Positions 39,210-48,700 of a DNA stretch of 64,000 nucleotides are shown in pieces. The position numbers and the translations under genes were made by a program. The first letter of the stretch is position 1. The number at the start of each line of letters is the position of its first letter. The stretch is from JAAXHB01 sp965221635 (GTDB lineage: Bacteria > Actinomycetota > Acidimicrobiia > Acidimicrobiales > Aldehydirespiratoraceae), in assembly GCA_965221635.1 (NCBI GenBank), contig OZ244902.1, positions 2,170,001 through 2,234,000 on the forward strand. Reading direction: 5' to 3'. The notes under the pieces are model-generated. The model worked only from the letters and a program-made list of their open reading frames with translations. It was not told the origin of the DNA and ran no database searches.

Positions 39210-41540
39210 TCAGGAGTTGGACTTGGCGTCACGCAGGGCACGCCACACCCGCTGAGGTGTGAAGGGCATGTCGAGGTGCCGCACGCCGTAAGGAGCGAGC
39301 GCGTCGATCACGGCGCTCTGCACCGCCGGGGTGGAGCCGATGGTGCCGGACTCGCCGATCCCCTTGGCGCCCAACGGATTGAGAGGCGACGGCGTTTCGG
39401 TGTGAGCGGTCTCGTAACGGGGCAGCTCCGAGGCAGCCGGGATCGAGTAGTCCGCGAAGTTGGTGTTGCGAGGGTTGCCGTCCTCGTCGAAGGTCAACTC
39501 CTCGTAGAGGGCTTGCGAAATGCCGGTGGCAACCCCGCCGTGTACCTGGCCGCGCACAAGCAGCGGGTTGAGGATCCTGCCGCAGTCGTCAACCGCCACG
39601 TGACGCACAACTCGGGTGTCGCCGGTGTCGGAGTCGATCTCCACCACGCAAACGTGCGCGCCGAATGGGTAGCTGGCCTCGCCCTGATTGAAATCGGTCT
39701 CCGCGAACAGTCCCCCCGCGTCACCACCGGCGTCATCGCCGTCGTCACCACCGGCAGCAGACGGGGCTGAGGCTGCGGCTTCGGCCAGTTCGGCCCAGGT
39801 GATCGTTCGCGCCGGAACCCCGGCCACCGCCAGGCCTCCAGGGGCGGTGACGATGTCGCCCTCGTCGGCTTCCAGCAGGCCCGCCGCGAGCCTTCGGGCC
39901 TGGTCGAGCACCTCGTGCGCGGTTGTCCACACGGCGCTTCCGCCGATCTGCAACGACCGTGACGCCACCGTGCCGGTTCCACGGGGCACCTCCGCGGTGT
40001 CGCTGTGAATCACCCGCACACGCTCCGCGTCCACGCCGAGCACCTCGCTCACGATTTGAGTGAACGCGGTCACGTGGCCTTGGCCGTGGGAGGCGGTGCC
40101 CACCCGGGCGGTGATGGTGCCGTCGAGTTCCACCGTCACCGAGCCGTACTCGGTGAACAACCCCACCGCGGTCACCTCCACATAAACCGACACGCCGATG
40201 CCCATCAGCACACGATCGCCGGCCTCGCGCCTGCGACGCTGCTCGGCCCGAAGCTCGTCGTAACCGGCGTTGCTCAACGCCAGATCCAATGCCCGCTCGT
40301 ACTCGCCGCAGTCCATGTTGGCCCCGGTGGGAGTTGTGAGCGGGAAATCGCCGGGCGCCAGCAGGTTGCGTCTGCGCACCTCGGCGGGATCCATGTTCAG
40401 CTCCAGCGCCACCATGTCCATCATGCGCTCAAGGTTCACTGTGGCCTCCGGACGACCTGCGCCCCTGAACGCCCCTGTGGGTGGCTTGTTGGTGATCACC
40501 CCCACCGATCTGAAATCCACCTCGGGGATCTGGTAAGGGCCCGATGCCATGGTCATCGTGAAGAACGGCAGAAACGCGCCCACACCGGGATACGCCCCGA
40601 CATCGGCGACCACGTTCTGGCGCATCCAGGCGATGCGCCCGTCTCCGGTGACGCCCATCTCGCATTCGTGCAGCTGGTCGCGTCCTTGGCACATGTTGGT
40701 GAGGTTCTCGCTGCGGGTCTCCACCCATTTGGCGGGCCGTCCGAAACGCTGAGCCACCCGGGCCGCCACCATGAACTCGGGGTAGTGGTACGCCTTGGGC
40801 CCGAATCCACCACCCACCGCGGGGGCTATCACACGCACCTTGTCGTGAGCAAGACCCACCGCATCGGCCACAGCCACCCGTGCCCCGTGTGGCGCCTGCG
40901 AGCTGCAGTACACGGTTAGTTCGTGCTCGTCGGCGCCTTGCCCGCCGGGAACGGCAAGCACGCAGGTGGGCTCTATCGGGCCTCCTGCCACGCGCTGGTT
41001 CACGAACCGCCCCCTCACCACCAGGTCGTAACCACCGAGCGCAGCCGGGTCGGCCTCCTTGTTGAACTCCAACGCACGGTTCGAGCCGTGAGCCTCGATG
41101 ATCACCGGAGCGTCCTCAGCGAGCGCCTCGGCGGGGTCCACCAAAGCGGGCAGCGGGTCGTAGTCCACCACCACCAACTCGGCAGCGTCCACAGCCGCTG
41201 CCCTGGTTTCGGCCACCACAACGGCTATCGGATCACCCACATAGCGGGCCACGCCGTCCACAAGCGGTGGTCGCTTCAAGGTGGGTGGCAACAACACGAA
41301 CATGGACTGAGGATCAAGATCGAGCTGAGAGGAGGTGAACACTGCGACCACCCCTTCAACCGCGAGCGCATCGGAAGTGTCGACCACGCTCACGGTGGCA
41401 TGGGCCATAACCGACCGCACGAAAGCGAGATGCATGGTTCCCTCGGGGGTCATGTCACCCACATATCGTGATTCGCCCTTCAGCAAGGCGGGGTCTTCGC
41501 GGCGCATGACTGCGTTGCCCAACATGGATCCTGCTTGCAT
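39210..41540 (-). CDS. Molybdenum hydroxylase large subunit (CoxL/xanthine-dehydrogenase family), form II-like
   Basis: The 776-residue protein has the aldehyde oxidase/xanthine dehydrogenase a/b hammerhead (about 10-120) and the molybdopterin-binding domain. The active-site loop reads GAFRGAGRPEA, close to the AYRGAGR motif of form II CoxL-like proteins rather than the AYRCSFR of true aerobic CO dehydrogenase. The molybdenum-near glutamate is in GAKGIGESGT. ATG 41540 follows AAGGAG. No FAD (coxM) or iron-sulfur (coxS) subunit lies beside it, which is unusual. The maturation-type genes at 54476-59123 are possible helpers. The substrate is unknown. Confidence 0.88.
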   Translation of the reverse strand: MQAGSMLGNAVMRREDPALLKGESRYVGDMTPEGTMHLAFVRSVMAHATVSVVDTSDALAVEGVVAVFTSSQLDLDPQSMFVLLPPTLKRPPLVDGVARYVGDPIAVVVAETRAAAVDAAELVVVDYDPLPALVDPAEALAEDAPVIIEAHGSNRALEFNKEADPAALGGYDLVVRGRFVNQRVAGGPIEPTCVLAVPGGQGADEHELTVYCSSQAPHGARVAVADAVGLAHDKVRVIAPAVGGGFGPKAYHYPEFMVAARVAQRFGRPAKWVETRSENLTNMCQGRDQLHECEMGVTGDGRIAWMRQNVVADVGAYPGVGAFLPFFTMTMASGPYQIPEVDFRSVGVITNKPPTGAFRGAGRPEATVNLERMMDMVALELNMDPAEVRRRNLLAPGDFPLTTPTGANMDCGEYERALDLALSNAGYDELRAEQRRRREAGDRVLMGIGVSVYVEVTAVGLFTEYGSVTVELDGTITARVGTASHGQGHVTAFTQIVSEVLGVDAERVRVIHSDTAEVPRGTGTVASRSLQIGGSAVWTTAHEVLDQARRLAAGLLEADEGDIVTAPGGLAVAGVPARTITWAELAEAAASAPSAAGGDDGDDAGGDAGGLFAETDFNQGEASYPFGAHVCVVEIDSDTGDTRVVRHVAVDDCGRILNPLLVRGQVHGGVATGISQALYEELTFDEDGNPRNTNFADYSIPAASELPRYETAHTETPSPLNPLGAKGIGESGTIGSTPAVQSAVIDALAPYGVRHLDMPFTPQRVWRALRDAKSNS

Positions 41541-41904
41541 CGGTACTCCTTGGTGTTGTCGGGATTGTTGCCGGGTCACGCCCTTGAGCCCGGCCTGGTC
41601 GTGGAATGCCTTGCTGTTGCCTGGTTCGGTTCAGCGAGGCCTGCGCAACCCTCGTTTCGCCCGAGGCGAGGCCAAGCTAGCGAGTGTTGGCGCCCGGAAG
41701 CCTTGCGGGCCTGACGGCCGCCGCATCACCGGTGAGGGTGTTCGGTCGGCCCCCAGGCTGCGCTGGGTGGCGCAGGGGTTCGGCGGCGTCGCCCACGATC
41801 CGCCGGAATCGGCTCCACCGAAGCGCCGGTGGTGGGGCATGCTGGGCCGCCAGTCCGCACCGGACGGCCTGGACCTGACCCCACCCGAAACGGATACCCG
41901 AACC
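41541..41904. other. 364-bp divergent intergenic region coxL-like/ispE
   Basis: The left end carries the ribosome binding site of the coxL-like gene. A TAGCTT hexamer on the minus strand (plus coordinates 41674-41679) could be its -10, but I see no matching -35. A small GTCCG-cac-CGGAC hairpin lies near 41850. Nothing else is recognisable, and the long open frame crossing it into ispE is not coding-like. Confidence 0.35.
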
Positions 41905-42684
41905 ATGAACTCCGCGGTTGCCGCCACGGGCGCTGTTGAGATCACCGCCCCCGCGAAGTTGACGCTGTCGCTGAGGATCACCGGCGTGCGCGCCGACGGC
42001 TACCACCTCGTCGACGCGGTGATGACATGCCTCGATCTCGCGGACGAACTCACAATCAAACCCCTGCGGTCGGCGCCAGGCCGCACACCACGCAGCGAGG
42101 TGACAACAACCGACCCGCACGGGCGTCGGATTCTGCGGGAACTCCCAGCCGAGCACAACCTGGTGACCAAAGCCTTGAGCCTGGCCGGCGAGGCGGCCGA
42201 GGTGGCGGTGCGCAAACACATACCGGCCGGCGCAGGGCTCGGTGGTGGCTCCAGCGACGCCGCCGCGGTGTTGCGCTGGGCGGGCTTCGGGCCCGGCGAC
42301 GAAAGACGTGCCGCTTCGATCGGCGCCGACGTTGCCTTTTGTTTGATCGGAGGCCGGGCCCGTGTGAGAGGCATCGGCGAGATCATCGAGCCGCTGGGAT
42401 ACGTGCAGGAGACGTACACGCTTCAGTTGGCGCCTCCGGCGTGTTCAACTCCGGTGGTGTACGCCGCCTGGGACGACCTGGGTGGCCCCACCGGCGCAGC
42501 CGGCAACGACCTCGAACCGGCAGCGCTCGCCGCGTACCCCGAACTCGCCCGAAGCCGCGACGCGCTCGGAGATGCCACGGGTGTCACTCCCCGGCTGGCG
42601 GGCAGCGGCGGCACCTGGTTCGTGCCCGGAGCCTTCCCGGGCCCGCACCGGCTGGTGTGCGCCACAACCGCAGCGGCCAGGTAG
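41905..42684 (+). CDS. ispE: 4-diphosphocytidyl-2-C-methyl-D-erythritol kinase
   Basis: IspE phosphorylates CDP-ME in the MEP isoprenoid pathway. From ATG 41905 it is 259 residues, slightly short for the family. The substrate segment APAKLTLSLRITGVRADGYH and the GHMP ATP loop PAGAGLGGGSSDAAA are clear, as is the late LAGSGGTWF region. Because homology begins at about residue 12, the long open frame upstream is discarded. It follows rsmA in mycobacteria; here the coxL-like gene is inserted between them on the opposite strand. Confidence 0.93.
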   Translation: MNSAVAATGAVEITAPAKLTLSLRITGVRADGYHLVDAVMTCLDLADELTIKPLRSAPGRTPRSEVTTTDPHGRRILRELPAEHNLVTKALSLAGEAAEVAVRKHIPAGAGLGGGSSDAAAVLRWAGFGPGDERRAASIGADVAFCLIGGRARVRGIGEIIEPLGYVQETYTLQLAPPACSTPVVYAAWDDLGGPTGAAGNDLEPAALAAYPELARSRDALGDATGVTPRLAGSGGTWFVPGAFPGPHRLVCATTAAAR

Positions 42685-42722
42685 GCCGCGTCGGTGGGTG
42701 GGACGGGTCGCTTGAGAGAGAG

Positions 42723-42815
42723 TTACTTGCGGCGCTGGTGGCGCGTGCGGCGAAGCATCTTCTTGTGCTTCTTCTTGCGCATGCGCTTGCGACGCTTTTT
42801 GATGAGCGATCCCAC
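42723..42815 (-). CDS. Small ribosomal-type protein bS22-like (AURKAIP1/COX24 domain), 30 residues
   Basis: The minus-strand frame from GTG 42815 to TAA encodes 30 residues in which almost every side chain is basic: GSLIKKRRKRMRKKKHKKM then LRRTRHQRRK. This is the AURKAIP1/COX24 motif of bS22, the tiny small-subunit protein seen in mycobacterial ribosomes. A TAGCCT -10 lies 9 bases upstream with no ribosome binding site, so it is probably leaderless. It converges on ispE with a 38-base gap. Length makes it easy to miss. Confidence 0.9.
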   Translation of the reverse strand: MGSLIKKRRKRMRKKKHKKMLRRTRHQRRK

Positions 42816-42824
42816 GAGTCGGGC

Positions 42825-42830
42825 AGGCTA
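42825..42830 (-). promoter_or_regulatory. -10 element of the bS22 gene (leaderless)
   Basis: TAGCCT on the minus strand, 9 bases before GTG 42815. Confidence 0.5.
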
Positions 42831-42967
42831 GCGGCCAGTTCGCCTCGTTGCGCCGCACCGACGCCGAACATCTCGTTTCGCCTGTCTCCGCCCGGCGGCC
42901 CACCCTTGGCAGGGCCGGTTGCCGGGGGAATGCTGCGCCCAGCGGCGCGCCCTGAAGTTCTGGGCGC

Positions 42968-42973
42968 TATAAC
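42968..42973 (+). promoter_or_regulatory. -10 element of the tRNA-Gln gene
   Basis: TATAAC, 41 bases before the tRNA; no convincing -35 at the usual spacing. Confidence 0.45.
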
Positions 42974-43014
42974 TTGAGCGTCCCGCCTGGCGAGCCTTCG
43001 CCGTGGCGGGGCGA

Positions 43015-43087
43015 TGGCCGGTAGTTCAATCGGTAGAACAGCGGACTTTGGCTCCGAAGGTTGCAGGTTCGATTCCTGCCCGGCCAG
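43015..43087 (+). tRNA. tRNA-Gln (anticodon TTG)
   Basis: A complete cloverleaf: 7-bp acceptor TGGCCGG/CCGGCCA, D stem GTTC/GAAC, anticodon loop CTTTGGC with anticodon TTG, and T arm GCAGG-TTCGATT-CCTGC. The anticodon stem has a G-A mismatch at its outer pair. CCA is not encoded. It is 122 bases upstream of prs and could share its transcript. Confidence 0.95.
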
Positions 43088-43209
43088 CTTTCCACCAGGT
43101 CGCCGAGGCGGACCGCGCAACGGGTTGGGCGCACCCGGCGGCGCCCGCAACGAATCGGCCACAAGGGCGACCGGCGCCGAATGCGATGGGGCATACAAGC
43201 GGAGGGCAC

Positions 43210-44196
43210 ATGAAGCAGCAGACCCACAAGGAACTGCGAGTGGTGGCTGGCCGCTCCAGCGAGGCGTTCGCCGCCAAGGTGTGCGCCGAGTTGGGCGTTC
43301 AGCTCGGAACGGCCTACATCAGCGACTTCGCCAACGGCGAAATTCACGTGCGCTACGGCGAGTCGATCCGGGGATGCGACATGTTCATCGTGGGCGCCCA
43401 CGCCCGCTGGAACGGCATCTCGGTGAACGACGCCATCATGGAGCAGTTGGTGATGGTGGACGCAGCCAAACGCGCCTCCGCCAAGCGCATCACCGTGGTG
43501 GCGCCGTTTTACGGGTACGCCCGCCAGGATCGCAAGGCGTCGGGGCGTGAGCCGATATCGGCCCGTTTGCTGGCCGACCTGTTCTTCGCTGCCGGCGCAA
43601 AGCGGATCGTGTCGGTTGACCTGCACTCCGGACAGATCCAGGGGTTCTTCGACGGGCCCGTGGATCATCTCACCGCCATGCCGGTGCTGATCGACTACCT
43701 GAGCGGCCTCGACACCGACGACCTGGTGATCGTGGCGCCCGACGCGGGGCGGGTGAGGGTGGCCGAGCGGTACACCCAGCAGCTCCACGCGGGGCTGGCC
43801 ATAGTCCACAAGCGTCGCAGCACCGAAGCCAACAACTCGGTGGAGGCACGAGGAATCGTTGGTGACGTGAAGGGTCGCACCTGCGTTCTGGTGGACGACA
43901 TGATCGACACCGCAGGCACAATCGTGGCCGCGGCGGAGCTGCTCACAGCCCACGGCGCGGCCCGGGTGATCGCCGCAACCACACACGCGGTGCTGTCGGG
44001 CCCGGCGGTGCAACGACTTTCCGATTCGGTGATCGACACGGTTGTTTGCACCGACACGCTGCCGCTTCAAGACCACCAGATCTTCGACAAGCTCCAGGTC
44101 GTGTCGGTTGTGCCGATCGTGGCCCGGGCGGTGTCGGCGGTGTTCGAGGACACGTCGGTGAGCGAGATCTTCGGGGGCGACAACCTGGCCACCTGA
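43210..44196 (+). CDS. prs: Ribose-phosphate pyrophosphokinase
   Basis: Prs makes PRPP from ribose 5-phosphate and ATP, feeding nucleotide, His and Trp synthesis. The 328 residues show the family blocks FANGEIHVRYGESIRG, PFYGYARQDRKASGREPIS, the VDLHSGQIQGFF divalent-cation motif and the PRPP-binding loop VLVDDMIDTAGTI. GTG and other upstream starts are rejected because ATG 43210 follows GGAGGG and matches the usual N-terminus. It is followed by rplY and pth, as in mycobacteria (reverse order there). Confidence 0.96.
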   Translation: MKQQTHKELRVVAGRSSEAFAAKVCAELGVQLGTAYISDFANGEIHVRYGESIRGCDMFIVGAHARWNGISVNDAIMEQLVMVDAAKRASAKRITVVAPFYGYARQDRKASGREPISARLLADLFFAAGAKRIVSVDLHSGQIQGFFDGPVDHLTAMPVLIDYLSGLDTDDLVIVAPDAGRVRVAERYTQQLHAGLAIVHKRRSTEANNSVEARGIVGDVKGRTCVLVDDMIDTAGTIVAAAELLTAHGAARVIAATTHAVLSGPAVQRLSDSVIDTVVCTDTLPLQDHQIFDKLQVVSVVPIVARAVSAVFEDTSVSEIFGGDNLAT

Positions 44197-44245
44197 TCAC
44201 CGGGTCGAGCCGTGCCGCGCCCGCGGTTTGGGGCCGTCTGATCGG

Positions 44246-44251
44246 TAGATT
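44246..44251 (+). promoter_or_regulatory. -10 element of rplY (leaderless)
   Basis: TAGATT, 7 bases before ATG 44259. Confidence 0.5.
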
Positions 44252-44258
44252 GCCGCCC

Positions 44259-44903
44259 ATGAAGACAGAGAAAATCCACGCCGAGACGGGGCGTGTCACT
44301 GGCAGCGCCCCCAGCCGCAGGCTTCGGCGAACCGGTGTCGTGCCGGGCGTGATCTACGGCAAGGGACTCGATCCGGTTTCGCTGTCGGTGCAGTACGCCG
44401 ATTTGCGGACGGCCCTCAGCGGCGACGCCGGGCTCAACGCCATCATCGAGCTCGACCTCGACGGCAAGTCACAGCTTTCGATCGTGAAGGAACTGCAACG
44501 CCACCCGGTGCGCCACGACGTGATCCACGTGGACTTCCTGCGCATCGACACCACCAGCGAGGTGGAGGTGGAGATCCCGTTGGTGCTCACCGGAGACCCA
44601 AAGCAGGTGACCCAGGCCTCGGGCATGGTCGACCAGGTGATGCACCACCTGCCGGTGAGGGCCAAGGTGGGCGACATTCCCGCCGAGATCAGCGCGGACG
44701 TGAGCAACCTTGAGGTTGGAGAGTCGCTGCGGGTGGCCGACATCGAACTGCCCGACGGGGTGGTGCCCGCCGGTGATCCCGACGCGCCCTTCGCTGTGGG
44801 CCTCATCACCAGGTCCACCAAGGAGTACCTGCGCCAGCTCAAGGCCGAGGAAGGCGAAGAGTTCGAAGGCGAAGAAGAGCCGGCAACAGAGGAGACCGAC
44901 TGA
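44259..44903 (+). CDS. rplY: Large-subunit ribosomal protein bL25, CTC form
   Basis: bL25 binds 5S rRNA. The 214 residues comprise the N-terminal L25 domain (with RRLRRTGVVPGVIYG and the RHPVRHDVIHVDFLRI block) and the C-terminal TL5/CTC beta domain (VEIPLVLTGDPKQVTQASGM in two parts), ending in an acidic Glu-rich tail. The long CTC form is usual in actinomycetes. The start is set by the leaderless -10. Confidence 0.95.
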   Translation: MKTEKIHAETGRVTGSAPSRRLRRTGVVPGVIYGKGLDPVSLSVQYADLRTALSGDAGLNAIIELDLDGKSQLSIVKELQRHPVRHDVIHVDFLRIDTTSEVEVEIPLVLTGDPKQVTQASGMVDQVMHHLPVRAKVGDIPAEISADVSNLEVGESLRVADIELPDGVVPAGDPDAPFAVGLITRSTKEYLRQLKAEEGEEFEGEEEPATEETD

Positions 44904-45084
44904 GCGTCGGCGCCGGGCAAGGGCCACCCACTCGGTCATCTCCGGGTTGGCACGACTCTCGTCGTTGGGCTGCATCTGATCGGTTTGCTGCCGGTCGGCT
45001 GGGCCAGGACGCCCGTGCCCGCGGCCTGCTGTTTGCAGTCCTGGCGACCCGGTTCGGCCGATTTGTGCTCCAAGGAGGCCGGCG

Positions 45085-45756
45085 TTGAGAGCAACATCGC
45101 GGCGCCCGCGATCCTCCACCCCGGCGGACTTGCTGGTGGTGGGCCTCGGCAACCCCGGTGACGGCTACGCCGCAACCCGTCACAACGCCGGGCGCTGGGC
45201 GATAGACGAGTTGCTCACCCGCCACGGCGCGAAGCTGCGCAGATCCCGGCGCGAGCATGCCCTCACCGCGGAGCTGCGCATCGACGGCCGACGGGTGGCG
45301 GTGGCAGCCCCGACCGGGTTCATGAACGAGTCCGGCCGTTGCGTGGCGCCGCTGATGCGCCGGCACGACATCGAGGATCCGGGCCGTCTCGTGGTGATCC
45401 ACGACGAACTCGACATTCCGGTGGGGCGCCTCAAGGTGAAATCCGGCGGTGGTCTGGCCGGGCACAACGGCTTGAAGTCCATTCGCTCGCACCTTCACAG
45501 CGCCGACTTCACCCGCATCCGCATCGGCATCGGACGCCCCGACAACCCCGCCGGATCCCTGGACGCCACCGGCGACATCCCGGAGCGATCGAACCGGGCC
45601 GGTGGGGGCAACCAGGTGAAGTACGTGCTGGCCAAGCCCGGCAAAGCCGAACGGGCCGAACTTCAACGGGTGGTTCTCCTGGCGGCCGACGCGGTGGAGA
45701 GCCTGGCGCAGCGGGGGCTCGAAGCCACCATGAACCTCTACAACACCAAGTCCTGA
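45085..45756 (+). CDS. pth: Peptidyl-tRNA hydrolase
   Basis: Pth cleaves peptidyl-tRNA released by drop-off. The 223 residues contain VVGLGNPGDGYAATRHNAG with the catalytic His in RHNAG, the PTGFMNESG block, the catalytic-Asp segment VIHDELDIPVG and the tRNA-contact GLAGHNGLKSI. The C-terminal half has a ~20-residue Gly/Asn/Arg insertion (around GSLDATGDIPERSNRAGGGN). TTG 45085 is supported by AAGGAGG at good spacing. Confidence 0.94.
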   Translation: MRATSRRPRSSTPADLLVVGLGNPGDGYAATRHNAGRWAIDELLTRHGAKLRRSRREHALTAELRIDGRRVAVAAPTGFMNESGRCVAPLMRRHDIEDPGRLVVIHDELDIPVGRLKVKSGGGLAGHNGLKSIRSHLHSADFTRIRIGIGRPDNPAGSLDATGDIPERSNRAGGGNQVKYVLAKPGKAERAELQRVVLLAADAVESLAQRGLEATMNLYNTKS

Positions 45757-45794
45757 ACGCGTCTGCGCAGTACCAGGCGAAGCGTGTGCCAACC

Positions 45795-48700
45795 ATGACC
45801 ATCGCGCCCCGAACCGGTCGCGACCAACAGGGCCTTGCGCCGCTGCTGGCCGCCGAACCAGCCCTGCGATCACTGATCGGCTCCCAGAGTGGCGCTGTGG
45901 TGGTGCCCGAAGCGGCCCGTGCCATGGCGGTGGCGGGACTGGCCACGGCGTCGAGTCGCCGGCCGCTGCTGGTGGCGGTGCCAACAAGAGCCGAAGCGGA
46001 AAGCCTCGCCGCGGATCTTCGAGTGTTTCTCGGCGCCGACGCGGTGGACGAACTGCTCGCGTGGGAGACGCTTCCCTTTGAGCGGGTGAGCCCGTCGGTG
46101 TGGGCGATGGGCCAACGCTCACGAACCCTGCACCGAATCACAGCCGCACAGCACCCCGAGGATGAGTCCGCCGACGCGTTGAGGGTGGTGGTGGCCTCAG
46201 CCCGTGCGCTGGTGCAAATGGTGGACGAAGCCTCGCTGGTGGCCCCCGTGAGGATCGCCCAGGGAGCAAACCTCCACCAGGAATCGCTGATCGAAACGCT
46301 GGCGGGTTTCGGATACCGCCGCGAACACCAGGTGGAGCACCGCGGCGAGATGGCCGTGCGCGGTTCGATCGTGGACGTGTTCGCCTCCACCGCGGAGGCC
46401 CCGGTGCGCATCGACCTGTGGGGCGACGAGGTTGACCGTCTCACCGAGTTCTCTCCCGACGATCAACGGGCCACGATTGGCCTCACCCACGTTGAGATCC
46501 ATCCCGCACGCGAGGTGCGACCCGACGCGGCCATGCGAGCCCGAGCCGAGGCGCTGACCGGCTCCGCCGCGTGGGGCAAAGGTCACTGGGAGCGAGTCGC
46601 CGCCGGGGAAATGTTCGAAGGCATCGAATCGTGGTGGCCTTGGCTTGCCGAGCGTCCCGTGAGCGTGATGGACCTGCTCGGCCGCGGCTGCGCGGTGGCG
46701 CTGGTGGAGCCACGCCGCCTCAAGGACAGGGCCTCCAACATCGTCGACGAGGAGCACGACCTCGCAGAGGTGCTGGGCCGCTCATGGGGCTTGCAGGCCG
46801 CAGAAGTGCCCGGCCTGCACGCCGCGTTCGATGAACTGGTGGCCCCCGACGGGGTGGCCGTGTGGACGATGCCTGCCACCCCGGACCCGTCATGTGACCT
46901 CAACGTGGACGCTTCGGGGTGGGGCTCCGCTGGTGTGGGGCTGCCTGAGCGCGCCGAGCGCATCAAGGCGCTGGTCGCCGACGGTTACAAGCTGGCGGTG
47001 TGCGCCGACGGCGAAGCCGCGGCACGCCGCATTGAGGGGCTGCTGTCCGATCACGGCGTGAGCCTCGCCGACCGTCCCGCCACGCTCGACCTCGAACAAG
47101 GCGCCGTGATGCACTCGGTGAAGCTGGCGGTGCTGGCATCGGGTGATCTCACCGGTCGCCGGCGCACAAGGCGAAGCGCGGCGATGGCCGACCGCGAAGC
47201 CCGACGCGAAGCCGCCAGGGCACGGCGCGACGTGCAACGCTTCTACGACCAGCTCGAGGTGGGATCGTTCGTGGTTCACCACCAGCACGGCATCGCCCGC
47301 TTCGAGGGCATGGTGCGGCGCAAGGTCGGCGGCGCCGAGCGGGAGTTCATGCTGTTGGCATACCGGGGCGCCGACCGCCTGTACGTGCCCTCTGATCAGG
47401 TCGACCTGGTGCGCCACTACAGCGGCGGCGAAAGCCCCAAGCTGTCGCGCATGGGCGGATCGGACTGGGCCGCCACCAAATCCAAGGTGCGCAGGGCGGT
47501 CGCCGAGGTGGCCCGTGATCTGGTTGGCCTTTACAAGCGCCGCCTCACAGCCGAGGGTCACGCGTTCGGGGCGGACACCGTTTCGCAGCGCGAGCTGGAG
47601 GACTCGTTCGAGTACGTGGAGACCGCCGATCAGCTGCGAGCCCTCGACGACGTGAAAGCCGACATGCACAGCGCCTCGCCCATGGACCGCCTGGTGGTTG
47701 GAGACGTGGGGTTCGGCAAAACCGAGATCGCCGTGCGGGCCGCGTTCAAGGCCGTGCTCGACGGACGCCAGGTGGCCGTGCTCACACCAACCACGCTGCT
47801 CGCGCACCAGCACACGCAAACGTTCCTTGATCGTTTCGCACCGTTCCCGGTGAAGGTGGCAATGCTGAGCCGGTTCCTGAGCACCGCCGAGGCGCGCCAG
47901 GTGGTAAACGGCTTGGCCTCCGGTGAGGTGGACGTGGTGATCGGCACGCACCGCTTGCTGTCAGGCGACGTGAGGTTCGCCCGGCTGGGGTTGCTGGTGA
48001 TCGACGAGGAGCAACGGTTCGGGGTGCGCCACAAGGAGTCCATCAAAGCCCTGCGAGCCGACCTGGACGTGCTCACCCTCACCGCCACCCCCGTGCCGCG
48101 CACCCTGGAGTTGAGCCTCACCGGCATCCGTGACATGTCGGTGCTGCACACCCCGCCGGCTGATCGTCAACCGATCCTCACCTACGTCGGCGAAAAAGCC
48201 GACCGTCCCATGGCCGAGGCGATCCGGCGCGAACTGTTGCGTGAAGGTCAGGTGTTCTACGTCCACAACCGGGTGGCCGACATCGACCACATCGCGCAGC
48301 GGGTGCGTCGCCTGGTGCCCGAAGCCAAAGTGGCGGTGGCGCACGGCCAGATGGACGAGAACGCCCTGGAGAAGGTGGTGATGGACTTCTCCGAGCACCG
48401 CTACGACGTGCTGGTGTGTACCACCATCATCGAATCCGGCATCGACATGCCCACCGTGAACACTTTGATCGTGGACCGCGCCGATCGGCTCGGGCTGGGC
48501 CAGCTTCACCAGATCAGGGGCCGGGTGGGGCGCTCGGGTCGCAGGGCGTACGCGTACCTTTTTCACCCTGCCGACAAGGTGCTCAGCGAAGCGGCCTACG
48601 AGCGTCTCAAAACCATCGGCGAGGCCACCGAGCTGGGTTCGGGCTACCGGATCGCCATGCGAGACCTTGAGATCCGCGGGGCGGGCAACCTTCTCGGCGA

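Noticed and set aside
41335..41904. N-terminal extension of ispE
   Set aside because: Overlaps the start of the coxL-like gene on the other strand and shows no conservation; IspE homology begins after ATG 41905.
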